Below, one piece after another: positions 1 to 12,900 of a stretch of 64,000 nt of DNA (position 1 is the stretch's first letter; each line of letters begins with the position of its first letter). Source of the stretch: Drosophila miranda (lineage: Eukaryota > Arthropoda > Insecta > Diptera > Drosophilidae); contig NC_046676.1 in NCBI RefSeq assembly GCF_003369915.1, positions 18,644,001 through 18,708,000 on the forward strand, written 5' to 3'. The notes beneath the pieces were generated by a model. The model saw only the letters and a program-made list of their open reading frames with translations, was not told the DNA's origin and ran no database searches. Made by a program: the position numbers and the translations under genes.

Positions 1-179
1 AAAAACAGCTTTGAAAGCAAAGTTTAAAGTAAAGTAGTGCTTATCATTTAATGTTGGGCGGTTTTTGACGCAATTTCATTCGGTCACACATTGTAAAAAA
101 TTTTGAAATTCGCAGCAGCAACAAGAAAGCACAAAAAAATACTGCGAATTTTTTGATAATTATTGTGCTGGCTCTCAAT

Positions 180-2224
180 ATGGATACACCTGAACAGCTC
201 AGCCTCGTAAAGAAGATTGTGCATTCTGTGCTGCTGTCGTCGCCGGAGATAATGACGATCCACAAACTAAGTCGCGTCTACGAGGAGATGGAGGGCTCAG
301 AAGTGCCGCATCGGCAGTTCGGCCACAGAGACGTCGAAGCTTTTCTCCGCTCCATTCCAGACGTCGTTAAGGTATGAATCAAGCCAGGTTTTCGTAGTAC
401 TCTTGTGCATAATCAAACTAATGTTCAAATCACATTACTCAATAGGTGATCGGATCTGGACCTAAGGCTTCTGTCCATCCACTGGCAACTGCAAAGTCGG
501 CGCACATTCAGAATTTCGTCAGCCACCAGAAGATTAAATCCAGAAAGTCACAATTTCATGCTGGACGGAAGCAAACGTTTTTACATAACCCGACGCCATC
601 AAATTTGGGTTTTATCAACGAGTCTGTAAGTAAGGCCTCGTCTGTGCAGATGCACAATCCGGTCAATACGTTTCGGCCGCAAATGTGTCCACTTGTGCTG
701 CTCCTAATCGGTCAGTTCTTTAATCCCGCCATCCATCAGCCTCCTGCTTACTGCCACTGGAAGAACGCCCAGACCAATTATCCAATCAATGATTTCAATC
801 GCCCTCAAATGAGAGCGCGTCCGACTTTCAATCAACCCGTTCGTTCGAAGGGAATGTATAACAAGCATAAATATCTGCAACCCACCCGAAATCCAAATCT
901 AGATCAGCGTCCACCCCCACCAAGGCACACTTTGACTGCAATGCAAAATCAACCGCCAATACGCAACCCAACTCGAGAGCTCGCTCCGTCTCCGCGCTTA
1001 GATTCCATAGTGAAGTCATTCAATGATCTATCACTTGCTAAAGATGACAATGCTCCAACTGGTGAGGTGAAGAAACAGGAGAGAACTGTGACTGATGAGA
1101 AGCAAGTGCCCATCGAATCCTACAAGTCCGACGATCATAAAGTCCTACCGAATGTCACGGTGCCTGAAGAAGATCCAGTGTCCGAAGCGAAGCAACTGCC
1201 CACCGAACCCTACAGCTCTGACGAGCATAAAGCTCTACCTAATGTCAGTGCGCCTGAAGAAGAACCAGTGGTAGAGCTGAGAGAACCCGATCGTGTTGTG
1301 CTTGAACTCGCCAAGCCGAAAGTGGTTGGTTCCTCCAGCGATGACTGCAAAGATACTGATGCCTTTCCAGCGTATGCTGTGGTAAAGTTTCAACAACTAT
1401 TGCAATGTTATATTTCGCTTAGAGTTTGCTTCTCTTGTAGGATCACCGTCTTCTCAGTGTCGACTATCCGCGCGACGCGGTTCGCTCCGATTACAAGTTG
1501 TCTCGTCTCGACTTGGAAAAAACTCTCAAAGTGGATGAGGTCTACTGCCTGAAGCTTGTGGAGGTGACCAATCCGCATAGTTTCCACTTCCGGATATTCG
1601 ACGACTACGACCTATATCATATCTTTTCGCACAACATCCAGTAAGGAAAACGCTTTTTTTGTTGCTGAGTTTCTCTTCATTGCAGTTTCTTCTTGCAGGA
1701 AATTCTACAGAGACTTGGCTTCAACGACGTTCACGATGCCGAAGTACCTGCTGACGCCCGGCCATCTGTGTGTTGTCCGTCCCAGCAATACATTGGTGTG
1801 GGAACGCGCCAAGATTGTCAGCCAACGTACCGACAATGTACGAAAGACTATCGATGTAGAGTTCATCGATACGGGCATTGTCGATACCGTCTACAAAAAA
1901 GACATTAAATTTTTAATGCAACAATTCGCTAAGATGCCGCCGCAAGGAATGCAGGGGCGCCTGGCTTATGTGTCTCCGGTTAAAAGTCTGCACTGGTCAT
2001 CGAAGGTTGTCAGCGCATTCAAACATCAAGTGTACTACCGCAGACTCTCCGGAAAAGTGGGGGCCATCAAGGTAGGATGTTAACCGAATAACTTGAAGTG
2101 AGATATAAAAATGTATATGTTTCAGAACAACATAGCGTATATGGTGCTCGTCGATGAAGATCATGTAAATTTGAACTGTTCGCTGATAGACTCCGGCTTG
2201 GCGCTTCGCCGCTTGACGGCTTAG
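180..2224 (+). CDS. tej: Tejas: LOTUS and Tudor domain germline protein (TDRD5-like), 5 exons
   Basis: Exons seen: 180-371, 446-1381, 1441-1640, 1699-2071, 2126-2224; all junctions are GT-AG and all phases agree, giving about 599 residues. The start is the ATG at 180; an in-frame non-ATG extension upstream was ignored. Exon 1 (residues 1-64) is a LOTUS/OST-HTH winged helix (VKKIVHSVLLSSP, DVEAFLRSIPDVVK). The middle, about residues 65-375, is Pro/Gln-rich and disordered and holds a 30-residue tandem repeat. The last three exons form an extended Tudor domain, with FRIFDDYD, then VEFIDTGIVDTV around residues 490-510. In flies tejas works in perinuclear nuage, binds Vasa through LOTUS and supports piRNA biogenesis and transposon silencing (family knowledge). 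Identity rests on domain order plus synteny with Ih. The other LOTUS-Tudor fly protein, tapas/TDRD7, has a different architecture and map position. Confidence 0.92.
1100..1271 (+). repeat. 90-bp in-frame tandem duplication inside tejas
   Basis: Two adjacent 30-codon units (1100-1189 and 1190-1271) encode near-identical segments: KQVPIESYKSDDHKVLPNV then KQLPTEPYSSDEHKALPNV, each followed by an acidic PEE-rich stretch. The unit lies in the disordered linker between the LOTUS and Tudor domains. Confidence 0.85.
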
Positions 2225-2406
2225 CAGACAATTCTTTTACATTAAACGCCTAATATTAATATCTTATCTCGTTTTTGTTTTTTTTTTCGACATGGAATAT
2301 CAAATTTGTTTCTTAATCCAGAATTATTGTAGTTTGTAATGAAAAGAACCGTTTGTTTAATTTTAAGGCAAACGCTGTCCTGCTTTTCTTTTTATTATTT
2401 ACGTGT

Positions 2407-2412
2407 AATAAA
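2407..2412 (+). terminator. Poly(A) signal of tejas
   Basis: AATAAA lies about 180 nt after the tejas stop codon, at a usual distance for a fly 3' UTR. The opposite strand has an AATAAA-type hexamer a few bases away (about 2389-2394), so the convergent Ih transcript may end at the same place. Confidence 0.6.
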
Positions 2413-2459
2413 ATACTAAGTTACATAAATCCCCCGACAAGTCGCCGTCCTTTGCCTGA

Positions 2460-3999
2460 TTTATGCTTGAAAGTATGACAAACAAGGACGACTCAAAGAC
2501 GAACCACTTGCGTTGAGAACTCACGCTCGTAACCAAATATTATTGTATTCCTGAACGGAAATTCTGAATCAATGGAAAATTATGATCCTGACCAGCGGCA
2601 GGCGGCAATAAATACATACTTGAAATATAACCGAAACTGAGGCTTTATAACAATTCCCTATAAAAGACAACAATGTCTATGTTTTGTATATATATGTCGT
2701 GTATATAGTTGGTTTCTTGTTTGTTCTTCCTTTTTTTGTTTTTTGTTTTTTTGTTTTTGTCGGTTGGGGACCGCTGAAACGACGGCACCCTGAGGTTGGT
2801 TTTCTTTTGAATATACTCGTATTCTTCTTTTGTTTTTTGTTTTTATTTTTTGTTGAGGCTTCTCTACTACGTTGTGTGTCGAGTGGTGTTATTTGTTTGT
2901 TTGTTTTTTAGTTTTGTTAGTGAGTGAAAAACTAATAGTTCAACTACTAATGCGCATTCGTTAAACTTGCTTAAATACATTTTGTTTTCTTGTATATTGC
3001 TGAGTTATGTTGTTTCCATTTTGCAATGCGTATTTAAATATGCTATATAATCGCAATAATACATAATTGTTTGTTTGTTTGTTTGTTGGTTGCTCGAGTA
3101 CATAATAGCTACGCGCATAAATATGTGTGTTTGGTATGCCTTCACGATTCGCTCCGTTCCTTTATATCATAAGTTGATGCGTGTCTGCGGATCTGTTGGT
3201 CAGTCGGTCTGTATTTCGACTGTCTCTTACCCTGTTCCACTCTACAATCTACAGGTGTGGTTGGTGTCTGTCTCTGTGTGGGTGTGGGTGTATGTATGTT
3301 CTGTAGTAGGTCCATAGGACTAACGCTGTAGCAATTCACAAAAGTCTACTCACTTCGTAATCGTTACAATATCGTGGGCATAAAACTTAAATGTAGATTC
3401 CCTATAAGGTATGTCTCTCTCTGTGTCTGTATTTTTGTTGTTGTTGCATGTGTTTTTGTGTGTGTGTGTGTGTGTGGCAAACTCTTCTATTGAGGTATGT
3501 GGGCTAGGTCTGTGTGGATCTGATTCTGATTCGGATCTGTCTGCTGAGTTTCTTCTCTATCATATAATTTATATTTGTATGTAATTGTTTTTTTTTTTCG
3601 ATTCTTATATTAAAGTCATCACAGTTAGCGGAGCTGAAATTATGAATAATTATTGAGGACATTTTTGTGTAATTGTTTTGTTCTTTTTTTGGATTTTTTT
3701 GTTTTGTCTTTTTTTAATGTTTTCTACTAAATCGCAATTGCATATATAGAGTGTCTACCGTAAATTGATTCTTTTTAGTGTACTCTTCTTATCGCTTCTT
3801 GGGGTTTCATTTACTAAATTATTATATACGCATGTGTGTGTGTGTGTGAGTGGTGTTTTGTGTATGTGGGTGTGTGTGTGGGTGAGTGTGTGTCCTGCAA
3901 AATTGCCTTTCAGATGGATGCCCGATGCCCGCCCGCACCGCTCTTCATCACCATCTTCATCGTCTTCGTCATAGTCATCGCCATCGCCTCGGCTCAGTG
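2460..3999 (-). other. Presumed Ih 3' UTR and convergent intergenic DNA
   Basis: There is no open frame with coding character on either strand. The sequence is T-rich on the plus strand (A-rich in Ih sense) with several TG runs (about 3459-3475 and 3834-3890). It lies directly downstream of the Ih stop codon, so most of it is probably Ih 3' UTR. The end of that UTR cannot be fixed from the sequence alone. Confidence 0.5.
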
Positions 4000-6900
4000 T
4001 CATGGGGTGTTGCCCTCGAACAGGGCTCGAAACTCCCCGCTCCGAGGCCTGGGCAGACCCTCGCGTATCGTTTGAACCGGCTCAGCAATGCTCGACTCTG
4101 ACCCATGCAGTAAATTCTCCTTGAGATCCATGTCACTGCTTAGAATGGTAAGGAAGGAAAGGAATACAGAACGGTGCACGGCAGATCACATAATCATTTC
4201 ACACTTACTCATCTTTGCATTCATCGGCCTCGGCAGCCAGGGCATTCACCACGGCCGTGATAGTGTTCGACTCGGGATTGCTTAGCTGTTCGTCCTTCTG
4301 CTGCATTATGTTTGGATTCTTGCCGATCTTGTTCAACCGCTCTGCGGCCACAGTCTCCATGGTCTTGCGCATCAGCGGATACTGATCCAGCACGCAATTG
4401 AAATGATCCACGCTCAACGAGAATAGATTGCAATAGGTTTCGGCTCGCACGCTGGCCACACGACGCGCATTGGTCAGCAGACAGATCTCACCGAAGTAAG
4501 AACCGTCCGATAGTGAGGTGGCAACCTGCGGATCAGACAAAGAATTAGCAACACGAATAATCTTCTACATCTTCTGCGATATGCGGTCTGAGCAGGCAGG
4601 GCATTACCTCGCCGTTGGCCATGACAATGTCCACAACGCCCTCCTGAATGAAGTACATTTTTGTACCGATCGTACCCTCCTTTATGATAATATCACCTGA
4701 AAGAGCAGAACGTTAAGAGTGTTACAGCTTAGAACAGACTTTGGATCAATCACCTGGTTGGAAAACTTCGTATTTCAGTTTAGTAACTACGTCGGAAACG
4801 AAATTCGAATCGGCATTAGCAAAAAAAGGCACTGATGCCACGAGGGATCTGTGAAAGGTGAAAGGAGAACGATTGTAATACAACAGACTGAGATGCAAGA
4901 GAACACAACAAGAGAGGAAGAACAACTCGACGACGACTCGACGGCTGAATGTAAATCTAGTAGAAGGAATAGACTGGACCGGTCACAGATCGCCCACCTG
5001 CAATTGTAGTTGATGACATCCTCGCGCAATTTCTCGCTCAACTCGCCAAGGATCAACTCTTCATCGAAGAATTTACCCTGGTACCGATGCTCAAAGTATT
5101 CCGTGATGCGCTGTCGCATGTCGCGCGGCAGCTTGCGGTAGGCCATGTACTCCTCCACCTGTTTGACCTTCTCGCGGTACTGCCGCCTGCTGGAGTCCAA
5201 GCTCTGGATGAGATTGGTCGCATGACCCAGGAACAATGCGTAACACGTGGCGCCGGATATCATCGACAGCATCGTCAGCCACATGTCTGTCAGTGATTGT
5301 GGTGGAAATCTGCAACAATAGAACGTATGATTAAAGTTTTCATCACAAAAAGAGTGGAAGTGGATTTGGGAACACATACCTGCCGTAGCCAATGCACAGC
5401 ATGTGCGACATGGCCTTGAACAATGCCCACGAATACTGCTCCAGCCAGTAGGATTCCTGAAATCGAATCGAATTAGCCACCCGATACACCGACTCTGCTC
5501 GATTACCGGTTCACTGGTTCACCGATTCACGATGGGGTTGTACTGCACCTGCAACTCGTTGATGGATACCCAGGAGTTTGATGGAAAACCCTGCAACATT
5601 GGCACTAAGAACTGCAAGCAACCGCTCCAGTGTCCGATCAAGAGCATCATGCAAATTAAATTGAAGATCCTCATGAACACCGAGGCCATATTGAGGAACT
5701 GTAACCAGAGTTTACAATCAGATAGAGTGCCACCAATCAACCAGAGAGGTCCGACACCGCTCACTAATGTGTTTGTGTGTGTGGGTGTAAGTGTGTCAGT
5801 GTTTGTGTGTATCTGTGTGTGTGCGTGTTACATCTTGAGTGAGTTTCACATTTAAACAAATTCAAACGGTACGGCAAACCAAATGTCTCGGGTAAACGGG
5901 AAAGAAAACCCAAACAAAGAATAGAACTCATTGGAAACATTGTTGGAATTTGCGTATTTGGTGAACTTTAGCTTAAGCTTTCAGCTACCGTTAAATAGAA
6001 CAGTTATTGCAGTTATGCCAATCAAAGCAACTAAAACAAAATCGAAAAACCACAGCCATTAAACAAGAATTTACGCAGTCTAGATCCAGTCCATATCTTG
6101 CAACTGGGACTTTCCCTTTCCGGCTCTGCTCTGCCCTCAGATATCCTTAAAGATCAGAGATTGTAGCAGAGCAGATCAGATCAGATCAGATTCAAAATCG
6201 GGAGAGTCGCAGAGGCAGGAGGACCTTAACGCAGTCATAGACGCAGTCGAGAACTCGCTATCAATATACAATAAAAGTAGTAGTACATCTGCTGATAAGG
6301 TAAAATAAGATAAGATTAGTCTAATGTTAGGCAATGCAACAGTGTCCAGTGTACAGTGTACAGCCTGAGCAATCAATCCAAACTCAATTCAAATTCAAAT
6401 TCAAACCATTTCTACGTTTCGAAATTAGTGCAAAATCAGCTGCTAAATTATGGTACAAGGTGCTCCATCTTTACTTTGGTTTTTGTAGTTTTTGTTGTTT
6501 TTTGTTTTGTGTGTATTTGTTTTCAACACTAAAGCCGTTCAAACGTTCAAATTATTGAAAACGAAACTGGGTATTTTACAATGAAAGCGTTTGTTGGCTC
6601 TGACTTTCTCAGTTGTTAGTATTTGTACTACGTAATTTCTGTACAAAAGTAGTAGTTTTAAAAAAAAAACAAACAAACAAACCAACAACAAATTTCAAAC
6701 GAACATAACCAACCAAAATCATAACAAATATAGAGAAAGAGAGAGAGAGAGAAAGAGAGCAGGAGCAGAGTTGCATTCAAGAAATCAGCTTCTGTGTGCG
6801 TGTGTTTGTGTGCGTATTTCGGACACTTACAGAAACCGTTACGACGCGCTTTTGCTGAAATCCTCTGTACAACAGAAACAAAAATAGGAAGAAAGGGAGG

Positions 6901-9900
6901 GGAGGGGAGAACACAACCAAAAGTACAAATCAAAGCGAGTAAACCAAAAAACCATAACCAGAAAAGAAACAGAAACAGAAACAAAAACAACAGTAGAAAC
7001 AGTAGCAGCAGTAGCAACGGTAGCAGTACAGTGGTGTCTGTTAAAAGTAATTGACAGAGAGAGAGATAGAGTGATAAAGAGCGAGTACAGAGTGGGGGAG
7101 CAGGAAAGCGCGCAGCACAAAAATGGCGCCAAACAAAAGCAGAAAGCATTGAGCAGAGTGTCGATTAAAGGTGAGAGGTTAGGTTGAGTACGATAGATAC
7201 GATACGATAGGCTTAGGATGTAGAAAGCGTTTCGGCATGGGCCCGCAAATGTATGCTATAGAATACGAGTATTACGTGGCTATATATATAGTACAGTGTT
7301 CGTGTTCGATCTGATTGATCTGTTGATCTGTTAGCCCGCCTCAGCCTCAGCCTCAGGCAATCAGCATACAATCATCCGACAACTGTTGCAGATTTATTGA
7401 TTGACTACTTCGTCTGTGTGCGTATGTGTTTTATGTGATGTCTGAGCCTGGGCTTTGGAATCTGTAATCCATAATCCGTAGTCCGGAATGTGGCAATGCG
7501 GTGCAGAAGCAAGAGCAGCAGCTGCAGCAGCAGCAATAACAACAACTTTCTAATGGTGCAGCATATGGGCGTTTTTACAGTGGGATCAACAGACTAGCTG
7601 GTGCGGCTGCTACTCTACTTCAATGGATATATTGGATATACATATATAGTCGTAAAGCAAAAAGCATTGATCTTCACTGTGGAAAACACCGCTTCAGATT
7701 GATTTCTCCTGTGATCTGTCATATTTTCAGGCTCTTCACATCGCTAGAATAGAGGAATATACGTGTAACCCAGCTAGTCTGAGCTTCGGAGCAATAGATA
7801 CAACAGCAGTACGAAAGGGGACTTTCAGTGGCATGCCCATGCATGGAATCAAAATCTACGCCATCTAATGTTTCCTCAGGCGAGAGCTTACATTATTACA
7901 TTATCCCCCCCAATTCGTGTGAAGAGCGTGAAAGAGCTTCGATTACGGACCGAAGATTTTGCTATCGATTTTCGGCGCTAGATATTATCGATTACTGCAT
8001 TTGTTCTCTTTGTTTTTTACTGTTTATGCATCAAATGAGAAATAGAGAATATGTATGTCAATATGTCAATATCAATCAATCAATCAATGTGTATATAAAA
8101 AGGCAGTCTCAGAAAATTTACAGAACGTACGAACGAACGAACATTACGATAAAATCAAGCAAACATGATCAACGAACAATCGAACGAACGAACAATCGAA
8201 CGAAATGATGCACTAAAACTGAATTTGAATGGCTCAAACATTCCTCAAAAGTGAGTCATGTTGCGCCGATAATACATAATTATAATTGGAATCAATCAAG
8301 GCTTTTTGTTTTTTTGTTTTTATCAACGAATGTATATTGAAGTTGTTGTGTTTTGTTGATTTTTGATTTTTGTTTGTTATTTTTATTGGATGGTGGTTTA
8401 CCTTGAGAATTAGGTTGCTTTTTGTCAAGCCATCTTTGTCTTTTCTGTGCATTCTCCCTCTGCGATCAGCACTTTTTTTCTGTAGATTCTGCAGAATCTA
8501 AAAACCATATATATACACAGGTATTTTAGGCCCTGATTCAGCTTATTGGATTTTGTATACATAATTTATTTTTATTTCATTTTTGATCTCTTTACTGGGA
8601 ATCTTAATCTGATTTTGATTTTCGTTTTCATTTTCATTTTCATTTGGCAATTCTTTGTTGGATACTTTTCGGTAAACATTTCATTTCTTTTCTTTTCATC
8701 GCTTCCGTTGAGCGGCTCAAAAACAAAATAAACATAAATCATAAGGTATGTGGGTTACCAAGTTAGGCTTGGTATATCCTTTAAGAAACTGTATTTGTAC
8801 GTATCTCAAAACGGGGGTGAGGTGTGGTGGAGTGGGGTCTAGGGTTTGGATTGGAGTTGTTCTTCGGAAAGATGGGAGAGAGGGGAGAGCGGGGAGAGAG
8901 AGGAGAGAGAGGAGAGAGAGTCAAAGGCATTCCTTAAACACCTGAGAGTGCCGGAGATGTCCTTCGATTCAAAGAAGTTGTACAAAGTGCAATGAAGAAT
9001 TGGTTTGAGTGCTTCAAAGTCAGCAAGAAATGAACAGAAAATCGAATATCAGATCAACAGAAGCGGTAAATCGAAGACTCAACAGAAGAAATGTGGAAAG
9101 AAAGCAAAGGGGGATCTTCCCGTGAAGTCCTCAAGCTTGCCTTAGAGAGCGTTAGATGGTCAAAGGATAAGTATTCGATTCGATTCGATTCGGTTCGATT
9201 TGTGTGTGTATTTATGCTTGTTATGTGTGTGTAGTGTTTGTTTGAATGTGTCATAGATAGGATGTGTGTGTGTGTTCTTGCAGTATTTTGGCCTAGGCGG
9301 GATTTTGGATGGATCTGGTCTGGGACTCGAAGCGCAGCAGGCGCACAACACGAAACGAAACAAACATCATTGGTAGGGGGGGATGGGATACAATACACAA
9401 TTGACAATTGTATAATATACAAACTGAGTTGGGGAGTATGGTACAACGACTGTCTGCCTGATTTGGTTCTATGTTCGTTCGGTTCGGCTTAATAGACATT
9501 TAAACGGTATTACGGTTAGGAGGTGGAACGGTACGAGAAAAAGTTTCATATTACTTGATAAATAATCGAACGCATAAGGTTTTAAACGGAAATCAAAGAC
9601 ACAGAGCTTCCAGAAAACATTTCAAATAAAATAGTATCGTACATAGTTTGAACATTTCTTTACGGATATACAATACATGCACGCATGTGTATGTGGCACA
9701 TATTCATTCAGCAAAGAAAGGTGAGCACTTCGTGGACTAGTCCCCTGACCATCGACCCCTGCCCTGCCCTGCCGTGCCCTGACGACTTTGCTAGGTGACA
9801 TCTGTGTCACTGGCAACCTACACATACACAGATCCTAGATCCTCGAAATCGAAATCTGTTGTGGTGTGGTGGCGAGTGAACGAGTAAGGAGTAGTATTTT

Positions 9901-12900
9901 GCGAGTATGCTGATCTTACGGTCGAGAATTGGGTCGCAACCGAAAAGGATACTGAAAAGGAAACTTAAAAGGAAACTGAAACGGAAAAGGAAACTGAAAC
10001 TCTAACTCAAAGTGGAACTAAAATGTGAATGACGAAACTCAGGAATCAGAGATACTCGTACATACATACATATAATAATGCATAATGCATAATGCATATG
10101 ATATGTAATATCGTACAATGGCATTGTAAAGACATTACAAAAGGAAATCAAGAAAGTAGGGTAGGGTAAAGTAATGAAATATCATCGTACATACATCGTA
10201 CATACATACATATGTTATGCAAACCGAAACAATATAGTAGAAACGGTAACGAGAAACGTTTCGAAACGTTTGGCAAAATGTAGCCGTGAGTACTCACATA
10301 GACCTCCTCCCATTGGGATACGTAGCGCACGAGGCGGGAGAGCCGGAGCAGGCGGACGAGGGAGAGTAGTTTAGCTAGGCGCAGGATGCGCAGGGCGCGT
10401 CCGGCATGCAAAATTTGAAAAGAATCAGAGAAATCCTGCAATTTCATAATCTTAATCAATGTGTTGCGTACTGCTTCTCAAAATACATGGACACTTACTT
10501 GATTGAAAATTAAAAATATATAATCTAGCGGTATCGACGAAATCAAATCGAGAAAAAACCAAGTTCTTAAATAGTGTTTAGCTATAAGCTTTGGATCCAA
10601 TATTACTTGTTCAGCGTTGTCTTGTTGCATAATTCCTAAGAAACATTCGGGGCGAGAGATCACATCATAGTTTAGAACAGAACAGAAGGAAGCACAACCA
10701 CAACCCACGACCACTCGGGCTCGAGGCCTGAACCAGCCCGAGGTGGGTGGGTGTCCGGGATAGGGTTATTTACATACATATGTGGATAGTAGTAGTAGTA
10801 GTAGTAGTAGGTTCGTAAGATGATTATGTGCATTACCTGTTCTAAAATTGACTACAATATCTATTAAAAAAATAGTATCACTTAGGCAGTTGAAGGCAAT
10901 CCATCGTGTGCTCAGATCATCGTTGAAGAATGATATTGCGACTGGCAGGATAATAAGATTTGCTACTAATAATAAAAGCATGCAAAGGTCCCAGTAAAAC
11001 CTGTCGATCAGATCAAATCAGATTTGAATACAGATTAGCAAAAGGATAACACAACCATTAAACGATCTTTTTAATCCCTCATCCGAGCACAACTCACCTG
11101 AATGAACTGCACGGGTGTATGACCCAATGACCGGAAGTTTTCTGACGTATGCGCTCCTTGACCAATGCCTTGCGGCTGCCAAATAGTTTCATGGCCAAAC
11201 GATTGTCCGTCGGCTGGAACCATGATTGCAATTGACTTTTTAGGAAATTCGCAGAGACTTTTTCCGACACGATCGGTATGTTCGGCATCGGCTCCTCTTT
11301 CGGAGTGCCGTACAACGACACGTCATCAAAGTGTACCTGCGGAGGCGTACAAAAACCATTAATCAAATACATCCAGCATCTCTCGCAATTTGCCTGAGTC
11401 TACGAGTCCATGGTCTACAGTCTACAGTCTGTAGTCTGTTAATGGCGGGTATAGTATACGTTGTGTTATATGTGCGTGATCAGTCCTGTGCAAATAGTAC
11501 AAATAAAACCTTTGCTCTTGCCATTTCGGTTCCTTGGTCGCATATTAGCAGTGCCTCATCATCGAAAGCGGTGACCAGCGAGTCGGTGCAGGTGTTTTCA
11601 AACGAAATTCGCAAATCGTTCTCATTCACATTCAAGACGGAGCAGTACGAGCAGCGCACCGATTCCTCACTATCGCCGCTCAGCAAACTGAAAGGGGGGA
11701 ACATTGTTACAATATATTAAACACATACACATATGTAGTACATATGCATTGTATATAAGAGCGGCATATGGTCGACATGCCGACCATATGATGAACGCTC
11801 CTCAGATTTCATTTTAGCTGGAATTCTTTCTAAACAAAACTCTCAAAATACGCGAAAGAGACATCCGATCCGAATATTTCAAAAATACTTTGTGGAATTC
11901 CCGCCAACTGTACTACATTCCCGCTCCTCGGACTGCTCTAACTGCAATTTAAAATAATTCTAATCGGGATAGAGTTCTCAGAGACAGACAGAATATCAAT
12001 GTTAACTCTGAACACTTGATTCCGATTATCATAAAACATAACTAAAGCCCTGAAAAATCACTTCCTGAATGTATTCCGTTGAAAATGATCCCATAAGGTC
12101 GCGGTCCCTAGAGATAAAGTGAAAGTATGCTCCACACTATACGCGGGATGTCAAGGTGGTTTGGGGTGGGGTAGGTTAGCACGCCGGTTATTTTTGTTCC
12201 TTAATGTCGTTTTTTGTCGTTTTTAATTATGCCACACGCACGTTGCAAGGTTTAACGAAGTAGAGTGCGACAGAGAGTGCGCCGTCTGGTCTGGTCTGGG
12301 TTTGCCTTGCCCATTCGATGCTGATTGCCAAGGTTTTCCGGCACCGGCACCGGCAACACCACCACTCCCCACTCCCCACTCCCCACTCCGCACGACGCTG
12401 CGGAAATGTTGTTGTTTGCTCTGCTTGCGTTTTTTGGAGCACCGTCGCGTCGCTGGCAGTCAGTGGCAGTGGCAGCGGGGGAGACTGAACGACAAATCGC
12501 GTGGTATTCAGCGCGGATCTATTGTTAGGAGACGGAGACGCGTGCAGTTACGTTACCCTGGTCGGTTCGGGGGCTATGAATGTTACGGTTATTCATACTT
12601 CGTATTCGGTTTCGGACTCGTAATCGCATTTGTATGTATTTATATTTCTATTATTATTATTATTTCACTTTGGCATTTGTAGTTTTTTTGTACTTTTTGC
12701 GCCTCTTCACACTCAATTGATGGTGGTTTTTATATTTCGAAATGGGAAAGTTTCATTTTAATTAAGCCTGATGAATGAAGCTGATTTAATTTAATCTTCG
12801 CCCTAATGAATTTATTAGTTATCATGATTCGGAAGGCAGACCAGAACAGACCAGACCAGACCGTTGAGAACAACCGCAGAACGAGCTCTAACATTTCCCA

